Shown piece by piece: positions 1 through 13,173 of a DNA stretch of 64,000 bases. The notes below the pieces were generated by a model, which had not been told where the DNA came from, made no database searches, and was given only the letters and a program-made list of their open reading frames with translations. The stretch's first letter is position 1. The number at the start of each line of letters is the position of its first letter. Position numbers and translations under genes: made by a program. This stretch comes from Niebla homalea (taxonomy: Eukaryota; Ascomycota; Lecanoromycetes; Lecanorales; Ramalinaceae), in the NCBI GenBank assembly GCA_019925105.1, contig JAHGAU010000032.1, positions 310,001-374,000 on the forward strand. The letters are read 5' to 3'.

Positions 1-3000
1 TTCGGACAGGAAGTCATCGTGAGAGTCCAAAGGTCGTCTGCGGCCTCGTCACGCCTTCAGACGCTGATAGCAAGAGTTTGACCGCCTTTGTTCAATTTGA
101 TTTGCAGCGGTCTGAAGCCAATCATGATTTGATTATAGACACGAGGCAGGCCAGGAAAAAGATGACAGAATTTGTAGAAACGCTCAAGGATGGACCAATG
201 AAGGACTTGCCGGCACATATGATTCCTACCTTCTTCGTGCCTGTGACGCATATTCCTCTGTTGTTATCTGGCAAGATCAACGGCAGGAAGCTCGTTGAAT
301 CAGCAAAAAAACTGTCAGCACGACAGCTAGCTACTTTGAGCAACGATTTTGGACTACAGCAAACAAAGCAAACCCTCACAGCAATGGAGTCCAGGATCGC
401 TAAGCAGTGGGCTTTAGTCTTAGGAATTGAACAAAGCTCGATTTGCGCTAATGACAGTTTCCTCCTCTGGGGTGACTCAATCAAGGCTATCAGACTAACA
501 GCGGCTCTACGAGGGGATGGCCTAGTGTTAGGAGCACCTGACATCGGTCGAAATGCCAGCTTGAAGGCGATGGCAGAATCTGTGAGTGAGACGAAGGGCA
601 CAGGAACGCAAGCGCCCGTCGAACCATTTTCTCTTATTGGAGCAGCCAAAAGTCAGCTCGTCGAGGAGGCGGTCGCTGCATGTGATGTCCAGGAAGAAGC
701 AATAGAGGACATCTACGATTGCACGCCTCTTCAAGAAGGGCTCATGGCGTTGTCATTCAAGCAGAGACATTTGTACATTGCTCGCAATGTTATTGTCCTG
801 CCGGCTTCAATTGACGCCGAGAAATTTGTGCATGCTTGGGACACTGTAGTTGCCGCCAATCCCATCCTTCGCACGAGTATAATACAAAGTAAGATGAACA
901 GACTGTTTCAAGTAGTGCTCAAGGGCAGTCCGGTCTGGTACAAGTCCCCAGATGTCAAGAAGTACTTGGAAGAAGACAGGAAAAGAATCTCTGGATTTGG
1001 CGCTCTACTCAACCACTTTGCTCTTTTAAGTGGGCAAGACGAAAGATACTTTGTATGGACGAGCCACCATGCAACCTACGATGGCTGGTCTGTGGATCTA
1101 TTATTTCGACAATTTGAGCAAATTTACCGCGGAGAATCCGTGCCCCAGGGATTGCCATTCAACCACTTCATCAAGCACCTCCAGACCAGTGATAACGCAG
1201 CCAACGAGGACTTCTGGAATTCTCAAGGCATCGATCATGAAGTTCCCAGTTTCCCGGCGCTACCAAATCCCTCTTACAGTCCTCATGCTAGATCTTCTGT
1301 CCATTGTAACAGCGAAGTCTTGAAAGAGGGTCGCTTGGATTCAACCCTAATTCAAGCAGCTTGGGCATTTCTGAGCGCTCAATACCTGAGGTGCACCGAA
1401 ATCGGCTTTGGACTCGTCATGAGCGGCAGAACAACGTCGTTGGTAGGCATTGAGAGCATTGTCGGCCCAACAATCACGACTGTACCACAGCACCTCGATG
1501 CGATAGCTCAGAACCAGACTATCGAACACTTTCTAAATTCCGTCGAATCAGCTACCCTTAATCTAAGCGCTTTTGCCCATGCAGGCTTACAAAACATCAG
1601 GAAGCTTGGTCCCAAAGCTGAAGCTCTCTGCAATTTCCGGAACATCCTTGTCATTCAACCTGACACACAGGTGTCTTTGCCTCTCGGGATGACATATTCT
1701 AAGCATGTCCCTCAAGAGTTGACAAATTTTAATAACTATGCGCTGATGTTACAAGCCAAGCTCGGTCCTGGCACGCTTGACCTCACTGCCAATTTTGACA
1801 AGACTGTGATTGACGAGAAGATGGTGGAGCGGATGCTGCGGCAACTCGTCCACATTGTCGGCCAAATGCAAAATTCAACACGCGAGATGAGGCTGAGGGA
1901 CCTTGGAATTGCAACTTCGTTTGATCTCCAAGATATGCAGGATCTGAGGGGCGAAGTGCCTGTAGGAGCATCAGTCACAGTACAAGACCTGGTCAGCAGA
2001 CAATGCAAGATTCGGGGTTCTCAAACTGCGATACAAAGCTGGGACGGAGAGCTTACTTACACTGAGCTGGAGCAGCTCTCAAACAACCTGGCGGATCACC
2101 TCATGTTAGAGCTGCATGTCAAGTCCGAGGCTATAGTGCCCCTGTACTTTGAGCGATCTATGTGGACAGTTGTGGCTTTGCTCGCCGTATTGAAAGCAGG
2201 CGGGGCCGTCATACTGCTTGACGCGGCGCATCCCCTTGGACGAGTGGAGAACACCATATCAGAGACGGGTGCTGAACTGGTCATTTGCGACGAAAATCTT
2301 GCTACCAAGCTTCATACTCCCCAGATCCTTAGAGTGACTTCTGACTACATACGAATGCTGCCGTTCGTCGCCAGACTCCATGCTGAGGTCGAGCCAAGCC
2401 AACAAGCCTTCATTCTATCAACATCCGGCAGTACAGGAAAGCCCAAGCTGATGATCCATAGCCACGCTGCCTTCTGCAACAATGTCCTAGCTTACGAGAA
2501 GAGCTGGAACTTGAGCTCACAGTCTCGCGTAATGCAATTCGCTGCTTACTCCTTCGACATTAGTGTCAATGAGATGATTGCCAGTCTGACATATGGAGGT
2601 TGCTTGTGCATTCCATCTGAAGAGGATCGCATGAATGACCTTGCAGGCTGCTTCAGAGATCTGCAAGCGAACTGGCTCTTCTCCACGCCCTCCTTCCTTA
2701 GGCAGGCTCGGATACGGCCCGAGAGTGTGCCCTCTTTGAAAACCCTTGCGTTGGGCGGCGAGGCAATTGGTCAGGATGACCTCGACACATGGAAATCAAA
2801 AGTGAAGCTTATTACATGCTACGGCCCGGCAGAATGCCAAATCTGTACCATCGGCCCACTCGAACAGCCAAGGGATATTGGCGTAGCCAGCGGTTGCGTT
2901 TGTTGGATAGTAGACCCCGAGAATGTTGATCGGCTAGTGCCGTTCGGTATGCCTGGGGAGCTCGTCATTCAAGGCCCTGGCGTGATTCTTGGATATCTGA

Positions 3001-6000
3001 ATGCGCCAAACACACCACTGAAGGTCAGCCCAGCTTGGCTGCCAGCAGGTGTTAAATCCGATGACCGTCTTTTCAGGACAGGAGACATAATCAAGGTCAA
3101 CCCTCGCGGTTCAATGACCTATCTCGGGAGGATAGCAGACTCACAGGTCAAGCTCCGAGGTCAGCGCATCGATCTAGATGGCATCGAGTACCACCTCCGG
3201 AAATATCTCCCAAGTGACTTGGACGTCGCTGTTGACGTAGTGAACGTGTCTGAAAATCTCACTTTGGTAGCTTTCATTACTGCGTCAGGATCGAAAACCT
3301 GGCTGAATCGTCAGGTGGCTGCTGCGCTGGTGGAAGGGATGCAGAGCCAATTGGCAGATACTCTTCCCCGGTGCATGGTACCAAGCGGATTCGTTCTCAT
3401 GGACTTCTTGCCACTCACAGTATCTGGTAAGACTGATCGAAAAAGTCTCAAGTCCATGGGGTTGCAGACGAAGAACCTCATCACGGCTGAGTTGTTGCCT
3501 CACCTGGCTTCAGAGACGCTCACAGGTCCGGAGCAGCATATGCGCGCTTTATGGGCCGAGGTTCTACAAGTCCACAAGAATACTATCGGAGCGCAGTCAA
3601 ACTTCTTCAGGCTTGGAGGGGACTCAATATCCGCCATACGACTTGTGAATGCTGGGCGAGACAAAGGCCTGCAATTTACTGTTGCAGACGCCTTTGAAGC
3701 CCCAAAGCTCTGTGATCTAGCAAAGATGTCAAAGGTAATCGTCAAATATAATAACGATCCAGGGCCATTCTCCATGATCTCGGTGGACGTTCAACATGTG
3801 AAGCAAGAGGCAGCCCACCAATGTGCTGTTAACATCGACCAGCTTGAAGATCTCTACCCCTGTACGCCGCTCCAGCAAGGCCTTTTCGCTCTATCGCAAA
3901 AATCTGGAGCTTATGTTGCACGCAGTGTCTTCAAGCTACCGCCAGATCTGGATATGAAGGCTTTCAAGGCAGCTTGGTCGAAGACTGCAAGTCTCAACGC
4001 AATACTCAGGACCGCCATTGTGGAGACGTCTGATCACGGGCTTTTGCAGGCTGTGCTGAGAGATGCGCCGCGCTGGGAGACCGCCTTCAGCCTTGATACC
4101 CACCTTATGATGAGTAAAGTTATTGGATTCGGCGAGAGGTTGGTGCAATTCGCGATTGCTGAGGATAGATATTTCATCCTCAGCCAGCATCATGCCTCGT
4201 ATGATGGCTACTCGCTGCCGCAGATCTTCCGGCAAGCCGAAGACTTCTACCAAGACGTTGCGTCTCCATTGAGCACGACACCGTTCAATCGCTTTGTCAA
4301 ACACTCGATTGATTCGAACACCAAGCAATGCTACTCATTCTGGGCTGCGCAAATGGCGGGCGCAACACCTTCCATGTTTCCGCTGGTGGAGTCAGGTCAT
4401 CAGCCTGTCCCGTCATCTTATTTGAGAGCACACCTATCCATCGACAGAGAAGATTCTGCTATTACTATGTCCTCCCTCGTCCGCGCTGCTTGGGCCCTTA
4501 TTGTTTGCATGTATGCAGGAAACAGGGATGTCACATTTGGAGCTACCGTGTCTGGCCGACAAGCCGGTGTGAAGGATATTGAACGAATTATTGGTCCAAC
4601 CATATGCACTGTTCCTGTACACGTGAGGGTCAACACAGACCTGTTAATCAGCGACTTCTTACAGGCTGTACAGCAAACAGCAGCTAAAACGATCCCCTTC
4701 GAGCAAGCTGGTTTGCAAAACATCAAAAAGCAGATGATGTCCGAAGAAGCGAGCACTGCGTGTGACTTCCAGAATATCCTTATTGTCCACCCAGAGACTC
4801 CAAAGCCAATCGGCAAGAGCTCGATACACATACCATATAAGACTAAAGGTCATGCTGAGTCTACATTCCGGACGTATGCGTTGAATGTAGAGTGCTCCAT
4901 CGTGTCCAAGACGGAGATCTTGGCGGAAGCTTTCTTTGACCCGAAGTTGATACAGCCCACTCAGATGCAAACAATCCTCGACCAATTCCAGCACGTTCTC
5001 TCCCAGCTCGCCAAGCAGGAAAATCATAAGCTGAGTGAGATTGATCTGGTCAGCCCTCAGGATCTGCAACGGATCCAGAAGTGGAATGCTCCAATTCCAA
5101 GCCCAGCTGCGCCATCATGTATACATACACTGATCAGCCAGCGCGCAGCTTTATTGCCTGATCGTCCAGCTATCTGCTCATGGGACGGCGAGCTGAATTA
5201 CAGTGAGCTGGAAGAGCTTTCATCCCGCCTAGCTTACCATCTTTCAGCAATGGGTATTGGTCCTAAGGCTAATGTTCTACTATGCTTCGAGAAGAGCCTT
5301 TGGATGGCGGTCGCAATGGCGGCCGTCATGAAAGCCGGAGGAGGCTTCGTTCCCCTCGATCCGTCACACCCGAGACAACGGCTTTTGAACATTGTCGACC
5401 AGATCCAGGGTCAAATCATCTTAGCGTCGTCTCAGCATCACAAATTATTAGCAGATAGTGTAGAGGTCAACAAAGATACTATCGCACGGCTGCCGGAACC
5501 CCCCACCCTATCTTGGTCGAACCCTCAAGTGTACTCCAGTGACATGCTCTACACGATGTTTACTTCTGGGTCTACAGGTGATCCCAAAGGCGTTGAGATC
5601 CAGCATCAAGCTTTTTGCGCTGGATCTCACGTCCGTCGTGACCTACTTGGATTGAATCCACATTCGCGGGTACTTCAGTTCTCGTCCTACAGCTTCGACG
5701 TTAGCATGGAGGACATGCTTTCCACACTGCTGGCAGGGGGCTGTATCTGCATACCCCGCGAAGATGAACGTCTTGACGATCTAGCAGGCACCATGAAAAG
5801 ACTCAAGGTCAACCATGCCAACCTCACCCCTAGTGTTGCAAGTCTCATTCGACCGGATCAGGTTCCAGATCTGAAGGTCCTTGCGCTGGGTGGTGAGGCT
5901 TTGACGCAGGCCAATATCCAGACCTGGGCAAACAAAGTTCGCTTGATCAATTCATATGGGCCTACGGAGGCTTCCGTATATGTGATAGTCAACCCCAATG

Positions 6001-9000
6001 TCACTGCAGAGACAAGTCACAAGAATATTGGCCACGCTGTTGGTTGCACCAGCTGGGTTGTGGACCCTACAGACCACAACAAACTTGCGCCTATCCACAC
6101 GGTCGGTGAGCTGCTAGTCGAAGGTCCAGCCCTTGCGCGAGGCTATTTACATGACGTGGAGAAAACTCGTGCAGCATTCATCGAGAATCCAAAGTGGGCG
6201 CAAGAGCCTAAGAGGTTGTACAAGACGGGCGACCTGGTGCGGTACAGCCCAGATGGGTCCATAATGTATCTTGGACGTGTAGAAGAGACGCAGGTCAAGA
6301 TCCATGGCCAAAGAGTTGAGCTGGGCGAGATTGAACATCACCTGCGATCCCTGCTCCCTGACGCGAAGGGGGTTTTTGTCAACTCGGTAGAGCAGAATGT
6401 GAAGGCGACAGCTTTAACTGCTTTTGTCAACCTAGATGGACAGGCAAGCTTTGACAACGTTGCAACGACAATATTGCGCGAAGCGACGTCTGATCTCAGG
6501 GAACGGCTGCCACCTCATATGGTTCCTACTGTGTTCGTTCCTATCCACCGCACACCTTTGACATCTGCGGGAAAGATTGATCGCAGGCAACTGCAAGCTT
6601 CAGGTCTGAACGCCATGTCAAACGGGACTGCCGTGTATCCTGATGCGGCAGACAACAAATTGGAGCTGCCTTCCAATGAGATTGAAGAGCGGATGCTGTA
6701 TGTCTGGAGCAATGTACTCAATATCCCCCTCAACGGCATTGGTGTGTCAACACCTTTCTTCAACCTTGGCGGCGACTCCATCTCCGCGATCCAAGTGGTA
6801 TCAAGATGTCGTGCCCAAAAGATCAACGTCTCCTCGGCAGATATCATGCAGTTCAAGACGATCTCAAAGATCTGCAAAGCCATCGAGAAACACCAGGTCC
6901 TAGAGAAGGAGATGCATCAAGATGAAATCGAGACCGAACAGCCCTTCGCGCTTTCGCCAATCCAACGCGAACACTTCTTATTGATGCCAGACGGTAACGA
7001 TAAGTATCAACAGAGCTTCCTCTTGCGTCTAACACAGCCTGTTACGAAGCAAAGGGTTGACTCTGCGATTGCTTGCATTGTCAAGGCACACCCTATGCTA
7101 AGGTCACGATTCGTACAGCAAGAGGATGGGCAATGGATGCAACAAATCTCGAAAGCAAATGCCGATATGTCACTACTTCGGAGCTACAGTTCAGATGAGG
7201 GTGTTAATCAGATGCGGCACCATCTCGACAATGCAATTGACATCAGAAATGGGCCGACTTTTGCAGCTGGAATGCTCGAAAGCGGTATTGAGCAGATGCT
7301 GTATCTCGCGGCTCACCATCTGATCATAGACCTGGTCTCTTGGAGAATAATACTGCAAGAAGTTGAGGAGTTGCTGAGGGTCTTGCCAAACTCCACATTG
7401 GCTATTCCCAAAGAGCCGTTGACTTTTTCTAGTTGGTCTCGCTTGCAATATGAATACAGCATGGAGCACTCGCATGCCAGCAATTCACTACAACTTGAAT
7501 TGCCACGAGCCAATGTGGAATATTGGGGCATGAATGATGCTCGGGACTTATACGAGCACACTACAACTCATCACTTCGTCCTGGATGAAGAACCTTCGTC
7601 CATGCTTCTTGGCAAAAGTTGCAATGAACCGCTGCGGACCGAACCAGTCGAGATCTTCCTCGCGGCCCTCTGTTATTCGTTCAATGTGACATTCTCAGAT
7701 CATGGTCCGCTAGCACTGTTTAACGAGGGCCACGGTCGCGAACCTTGGAAATCTTCCCTTGACCTGTCAAGGACTGTCGGCTGGTTTACTACCATGTTTC
7801 CAATATGCACTGACCCTAGTGAAAACTTTATCAATTCTCTCGTCAGCACCAAAGACACCAGAAGGAGCATACCTCGCAATGGATGGCCCTTCTTTACAGC
7901 CTACCATCTCAACTCCGATGCTACGCAACCCTTGCAGCCTGAGGCCGTTTTCAATTACCACGGCTCCTACCAGCAGCTTGAGAGAGAAGATGCTTTACTG
8001 GAGATGATACCGATTCAGGATCCAGCTTTCTCACGTCCTGAAGCGATGGTCAAAAGACCATCAGTATTCGAGATTTCGGTCTCGATACTCGGTAAGCGGA
8101 TCAGGTTCGATTTCGTCTACAATCGTCACATAGCCCGTCAGATTCAGATCTGGCAGTGGGTCCAAGAGTGCGAGAACTGCCTGCTCAAGGCATCTAAAAG
8201 CCTTCCAAATGTACGGTCCCGTCATACAAGAAGTGATTTTTCACTGCTACCCAGCGACTTCAGTGGCTTTTCTATCTTGGAAGAAGACATCCTTACGGAG
8301 ATGCCTTCAAAAGTGGATGACATTTATCCTTGCTCACCAATGCAACGTAGGATGCTGCACAGTCAACTCGGAGGCTCTCAATGCTATCAAGCAGTCGTGA
8401 CCTGGAAAGCTACAGAGAAAGATCAGGACAGGTTAGTGGATGTGTATCAGCTTCAAAGAGCATGGCAGCAATTGGTCGATCGGCACGAGCTCTTGCGGAC
8501 CTGCGTCTTGTCCATTGATGGTCAGGCGTTGCAGATTGTACTTCAAAAATGGCAAGCAGATATCACTTTTACCAAGGCCGCGACCTCGATCACCAATACC
8601 CGACTTTTCGAGGATGTACCTTTAGCCTCGCAAGCTTTACGGCCCATGCACCGTATGACTTTTGCCGAGCAGCCGTGCGGCGATGTCATCTGCACCCTCG
8701 AGATCCACCACGCTCTCATGGACGGTGCATCCATTGCAATCCTTCTCAAAGAGCTAACTCATCTCTACAGCTCATCCTCCTACCGACAGCACCAACCCCT
8801 CGAATACAAACACTACATACAACACCTCCGATCCAATCGCCACTCCAGCATCACAACCTACTGGCAAGATTACGTCGAAGCCATCCCTCACCCTTGCAAA
8901 TTCCCGACCACTACTGCCACCATCTCAACCCCTACATTCATCTACCATTCCTCCCACTCCCTCCACCTCGATCTCATCGCCCTCGCACCACAACTCCACC

Positions 9001-9763
9001 CCTTCTGCAAAGCCTATTCAATAACCCTCACCACCCTCTTCCACACAGCATGGGCACTGCTTCTCCGCCGCTTCACCCGTTCAAACAACCCCACCTTCGG
9101 GTACCTAATCAGCGGCCGCAGTCTTTCTCTCCCGGGTATCGAAAGCGCGGTAGGCCCGTACTTCCGTCTCCTACCTTGCCACTTACAGCTTGACGATGGG
9201 ATGACAATGAGAGATGTCATGAAGAAGGCGGATGAAGATAACGCGGCCGGTGTGAGACACGGCGATTTCGCCCTACCGGAACCGTGCGACGAAGGAGAAG
9301 AAGAAGAAGAAGGCCTCTTCAACACGGTCGTGAATTTCAGAAAATATGCCGTCATCGACCCGAACGCTGGAGGGCGCGCCGCTGGGCCCGAGGAGGAGGC
9401 GCAGGCGCAGGCCGGAGAAGAAAAGGCTGTAAGGTTTGAGCCGATGCAGGGTCACGACCCCTTCGATGTAAGTCTCACCACCACCACCACCGGTCCCCGA
9501 CACACAGATTTCCTCCCCCGTGCTCAATATCTCCTGCCCCTCAATGGTAGCAAATTAAACAACAGCTGATGCGGCATGGCGTGACCAAACAGTATGACAT
9601 CGTCCTCGGCATCGCAGAGCACGAGTCCGATATCTCCATAGTGCTGACGTATTGGCGCTCGAGGATCTCCGATGAGATGGCTGCACGGGCAGGAAAGGAG
9701 TTTGTCAGGGTGTTGGAGCGGTTGGTGGGGGGTGGTGTGGATGCAAGGATCGGGGATATATAA
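1..9763 (+). CDS. Multimodular non-ribosomal peptide synthetase, 3' part (5' end outside window)
   Basis: The reading frame is open to the left edge, so the start is missing. Domain order, numbering residues from base 78: C-terminal end of an A domain, T (GDSIKAI, ~130), C (HHATYDG, ~330), A (STSGSTG ~780, YGPAE ~915), T (GGDSISAI, ~1180), C (HHASYDG, ~1370), A (FTSGSTG ~1830, YGPTE ~1960), T (GGDSISAI, ~2230), E (HHLIIDLVSW, ~2412, and a TVGWFT motif) and a last C domain (HHALMDG, ~2875). A 98-base GT-AG intron at 9468-9565 keeps the frame and joins DPFD to LMRHG; without it the protein would end in unrelated residues. The order predicts at least three residues, the last one epimerised. The C-terminal C domain may release the peptide by cyclisation, as known for fungal terminal C domains; this is inference. 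By-eye A-domain pocket residues are D-I-N-F-A-G-C-I-C and D-V-E-N-A-G-S-V-Y; I cannot assign substrates. Confidence 0.95.
9468..9565 (+). other. Intron near the 3' end of the NRPS gene
   Basis: Donor GTAAGT at 9468, acceptor AACAG ending at 9565, phase 0. Removing it restores the usual end of a condensation domain (DPFD followed by a beta-strand segment) and moves the stop from 9569 to 9761-9763. Confidence 0.85.
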
Positions 9764-11433
9764 GATTGCAGGATGGCGTTGACGATGTTGTTGTTGTTAA
9801 GGGGGAAGTGTTGATGTAGGCGTTCATCATGTGGTGGACAAGATTTGATCAGCCTATTCTATTAGATTGAGAAGTTGAATGAATCGAGCTATTTGTGGAA
9901 GGGCGTTTCCCTGCAATCCCTTTTTTCTGTCCACAGTAACGCTCATGTTAATGTTTTCCAACTTAAGCGCCTCCTGTAGCCAGAGACGCCTACAAATCGT
10001 TGCAAGCCCAGACCTGTCCGCCCCGCCTTTATTCCGGGAATTCCTCCCTCGTACTAAGTCAAACCGACTCCACATTCCCCCTGGAAAGGCAGCATTTATA
10101 CCAACCTACCACACTCCCATAAATGTGAAGCAAACACCGGGAACGACTGAATCTATTGTAGTCAGTGTTTCCCACAAACTTTTGATATCGTATCACACAA
10201 AACCGACTCACACGTCTCATGTGACTTTGCAGCAGCCGAGCCGAGGAGGGTACAGCACACTCCGATACTTACCTACCATCATCCACTTTACCTTGCGATT
10301 CATGATCCAAGGCTGTATTTCCGCGCAGAGTTAAGTCATGCAACCCTGTCGCTTCAGCGAGGTGTTGCCTTGCAGCTCGAATGAGAACCCTCCCGCTAAA
10401 GTCCTGCAATACCGATACTCAAAGCATTCTGCTGAGCGAAACTTGGAGAGGGTGGGGGGGGCTATCCGTGGCACACATCCATGATTCAAGCATGATTATA
10501 TCTAAAAACGCCCTTCATCTGGATGTCGAACACGGTGGCAATCACACACAGACACACACACACACACACTGATTGGTATTCATCCCCGCAAAAGAGAAAA
10601 AGTCTGAACACACTTGCGACCATGGTCGTCAACACAGTCAGTCACTGCATCACACTCCCTCCCTCCTGAGTTTCTATTTTTGTTCCAATAGCACATCCTG
10701 TAATAGACACCGAACTCTGCCTTTACTTGAACGAGGCCGCAAGGTGGTACAGTGTAAATACGGCGTTCCAAGTATCTCCTTGAAGAATGAAGGAGACCCG
10801 CCGAGCGTCCTCACCTTCACCCGTAGTCCCATCTTCCCGCGTGATCGGGCCCGACTCATCTCCCGGTGCTGTTGCCTCACGGTTACGCACCTGCAGCGCT
10901 AGCGCTAGCGGTGGCGGTGGTGGTCTCCTTTGCGGAAAAGTGAGTGCCATAATCAGCATCCCGGTCACACTCGATTTCCAGCCAATCTAAGTGGATATGA
11001 GTTCCTGGCGGGTAGTGTGAGGTAGAGCGATAATGATGATGAAGGTTCTGCCTCTGGATTGAGGTGAATGTGTCTCGTGATGGGGAGACCAGATGAATAG
11101 CAAGGACTGCTCGATCTACATACAGACTCACGTATAGTGTTAAATCCAACCAAACAGTTCTTTTCAAATCCACGCGGTCGTCAAGAAGCTCCGAGGCCGG
11201 AGAATTTACAGAGATGTAAACACAGAATACTGGGCTTGAATGCAATAACCAAGGTGCAATCCCCAAGGAGCCATCAGTATCGAATATTAATGTTCGTTTG
11301 TTGGAGGTGTGGATGACGCCTCCAGGCTGATTTTTCAGCAAGCTTTCGGCGTCGACATTGCAGATCCCCAAATAAGTGACGACAGGGCAAGGAGCGTACA
11401 TTGGGTTATCATGTTCCAGTGTCTACACGCTCC
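9764..11433. other. Intergenic region between NRPS and HET gene
   Basis: No gene is supported here. Short open frames occur on both strands, the longest being 172 codons on the minus strand (10883-11401), but none shows a recognisable domain. The region carries a CA microsatellite near 10550 and a nested GCTAGC palindrome near 10905. It must hold the 3' ends of two convergent genes. Confidence 0.6.
10543..10569. repeat. (CA)n microsatellite
   Basis: A run of CA dinucleotides of about 27 bases, interrupted once by a G. It is intergenic and has no coding context. Confidence 0.9.
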
Positions 11434-13173
11434 TTATGAAAGGTTGAACTGCTGCTCTGGATGGTCTAAAGATCTTCTCAGATTGGCTTGTCGGCTCGAC
11501 ACACTGTGCACGTAGGCTTCACCTATCAACTGAAATGACCCACCTTCAAGTCTCACCACGTAGAGAGCTGACGCCTTCTTGACATGCCGCCCGAAGCAGC
11601 ATACCAAGTCACCAGAGCAGCTTTCAGAAGGGCCCAGCCCAATGCCTGCTTTATCGACAATGAACATCTTCCGTCCAATGCAGATTTCGAGCATTCGCCC
11701 GTTGAAATCGAGACTTTTCTCATTGTCATCACTGAGTGATGAAGATAGCCGCTTGTTCTCCTCTTGACTTCTTCGATCGAGGACATTCTGCCATGCGAAG
11801 TACATTGCTGCGATGCTCTGATCATGTCCAGTCGCATCATATGTGGAAGGTTCGTGCTCGGCAGCTGCGATCAGCGTCTCCCAGAAAGTGTGTGGATAAC
11901 TGTCGGAATCCCTCTTACTTGCGATTTGTGCAAGCTCCCGCCACTTCGCAAGCGTATCATCCTGTTCCAGATACGACATCTCGGCGCTCGTCTCCAGAAT
12001 GATCCCAATGCTTCTACCTTGTACTCTCAAAATAGAATCTTCATCTGAAAAGGAAAAGTCGACACCAAAAGTGGGTTGACTTCCATACGGCTCCGAAGCC
12101 GTGTTGCGAAGCATACGCTGAACTCTTGGGTTGGCCCGCCAATCTGGGACCCATGAAGGCAAAGTGCTGGGCAGTCTCGGGTGGACGACGCAGCGAAGTA
12201 GGTCAAGGTCACCACGAGTCCATATAATGGCGACGGCACTTCGATGATAAATTTCGTCAACACTAAGCTCATATTGCAAGACTGGAAGCATGCCACGCTC
12301 AGCACCATTCGCCAGACCAGCCAAAGCAAAGATTTTGTCTTTCTTATCGGTGCACTGGAATCTGTACGACATGAAGAGTGCGTCAAGCAAAGTGGTACCG
12401 ACGTCGGCCTGATAATTGTGCCTCATTCTATCAATGGACTCGGCAGCTTTCTGCCCACGACCAGCGGACTGGTCCCGCGCCTGGCACCTGCAGGCTTTGG
12501 CAAGATCATGCCAAGTTGCTGAATAGCTGCCGCAATACACACGTGCCGTAGTTGCCATGACGGTCTCCTGTATGACCCACACCCTCTCAAACCAGGGTCG
12601 ATCGAACAATGCTGCCAGAGCCTCCCATCCCGGACTTCTAGCAATCATCAGCGCTTGTGCAGGTAGAAGATACTGATCACCTTCCTGTTCCTCGCCGGAT
12701 GAGGACTGTCTTGACTTGGGCAAATAAGAGAGCAAGAGCGGTAGGAAGTCAAATGCCACTTCTGTATGCTCGTCCTCCTCGCCGATCCATATCACGACAC
12801 GGGAAGCTGAAGCATATATGTCACCCATTCGAGAGACCTGGGCACCCCGTTCTCGTAAGTCGGATTGATTAATGCAGATCTGATCGATCCAGAGCACTCT
12901 GGTACGGGAAGGTTGTCTCAAGCGTATCAAGGCTTCCTCAAGGTTCTTCGTGACGGCAATCCTTTGTGTCCCCGTGCAAGTCTCACACTTCACGGAGCGG
13001 TCTCCAGCTGCAGTACCCCATGTATACGACAACGCCTCGTATACTGCGTCCTCTTCTAGAGTTGTGTGCTCAATCCTTATAGATAATTCGTGATGATGGG
13101 ATTCGCACAGGAGGTGAAGCAATCTAATCTGGCCAGGCTGAAGGGTATTGTGCCTATACGGTTCTTCAACCAT
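11434..13173 (-). CDS. HET-domain (heterokaryon incompatibility) protein
   Basis: Single-exon frame of 579 residues starting at ATG 13171-13173. The N-terminal third carries the three hallmark HET blocks: YEALSYTWG (~44-52), LWIDQICINQ (~94-103) and a block ending in ASASRVVIWIG (~121-131). The rest (about 190-579) is the variable C-terminal part typical of the family, ending with a LIGEAYVH-like motif that often closes HET proteins. HET domains trigger cell death when genetically different hyphae fuse; many copies per genome have no known partner. No NACHT, WD40 or ankyrin module is attached. It converges on the NRPS gene, separated by 1.7 kb. Nothing in the sequence ties it to peptide synthesis. 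Confidence 0.93.
   Translation of the reverse strand: MVEEPYRHNTLQPGQIRLLHLLCESHHHELSIRIEHTTLEEDAVYEALSYTWGTAAGDRSVKCETCTGTQRIAVTKNLEEALIRLRQPSRTRVLWIDQICINQSDLRERGAQVSRMGDIYASASRVVIWIGEEDEHTEVAFDFLPLLLSYLPKSRQSSSGEEQEGDQYLLPAQALMIARSPGWEALAALFDRPWFERVWVIQETVMATTARVYCGSYSATWHDLAKACRCQARDQSAGRGQKAAESIDRMRHNYQADVGTTLLDALFMSYRFQCTDKKDKIFALAGLANGAERGMLPVLQYELSVDEIYHRSAVAIIWTRGDLDLLRCVVHPRLPSTLPSWVPDWRANPRVQRMLRNTASEPYGSQPTFGVDFSFSDEDSILRVQGRSIGIILETSAEMSYLEQDDTLAKWRELAQIASKRDSDSYPHTFWETLIAAAEHEPSTYDATGHDQSIAAMYFAWQNVLDRRSQEENKRLSSSLSDDNEKSLDFNGRMLEICIGRKMFIVDKAGIGLGPSESCSGDLVCCFGRHVKKASALYVVRLEGGSFQLIGEAYVHSVSSRQANLRRSLDHPEQQFNLS

Noticed and set aside
8549..9193. 214-codon plus-strand frame inside the NRPS
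   Set aside because: A His/Pro/Ser-rich shadow frame of the final condensation domain.
9468..9571. NRPS stop after a Thr-rich tail
   Set aside because: The tail is intron sequence; splicing joins the frame to a proper C-domain ending.
10883..11401. 172-codon minus-strand open frame
   Set aside because: No domain, odd composition (His/Ser/Ala tail) and overlap with several other short frames; no splice partner was found.
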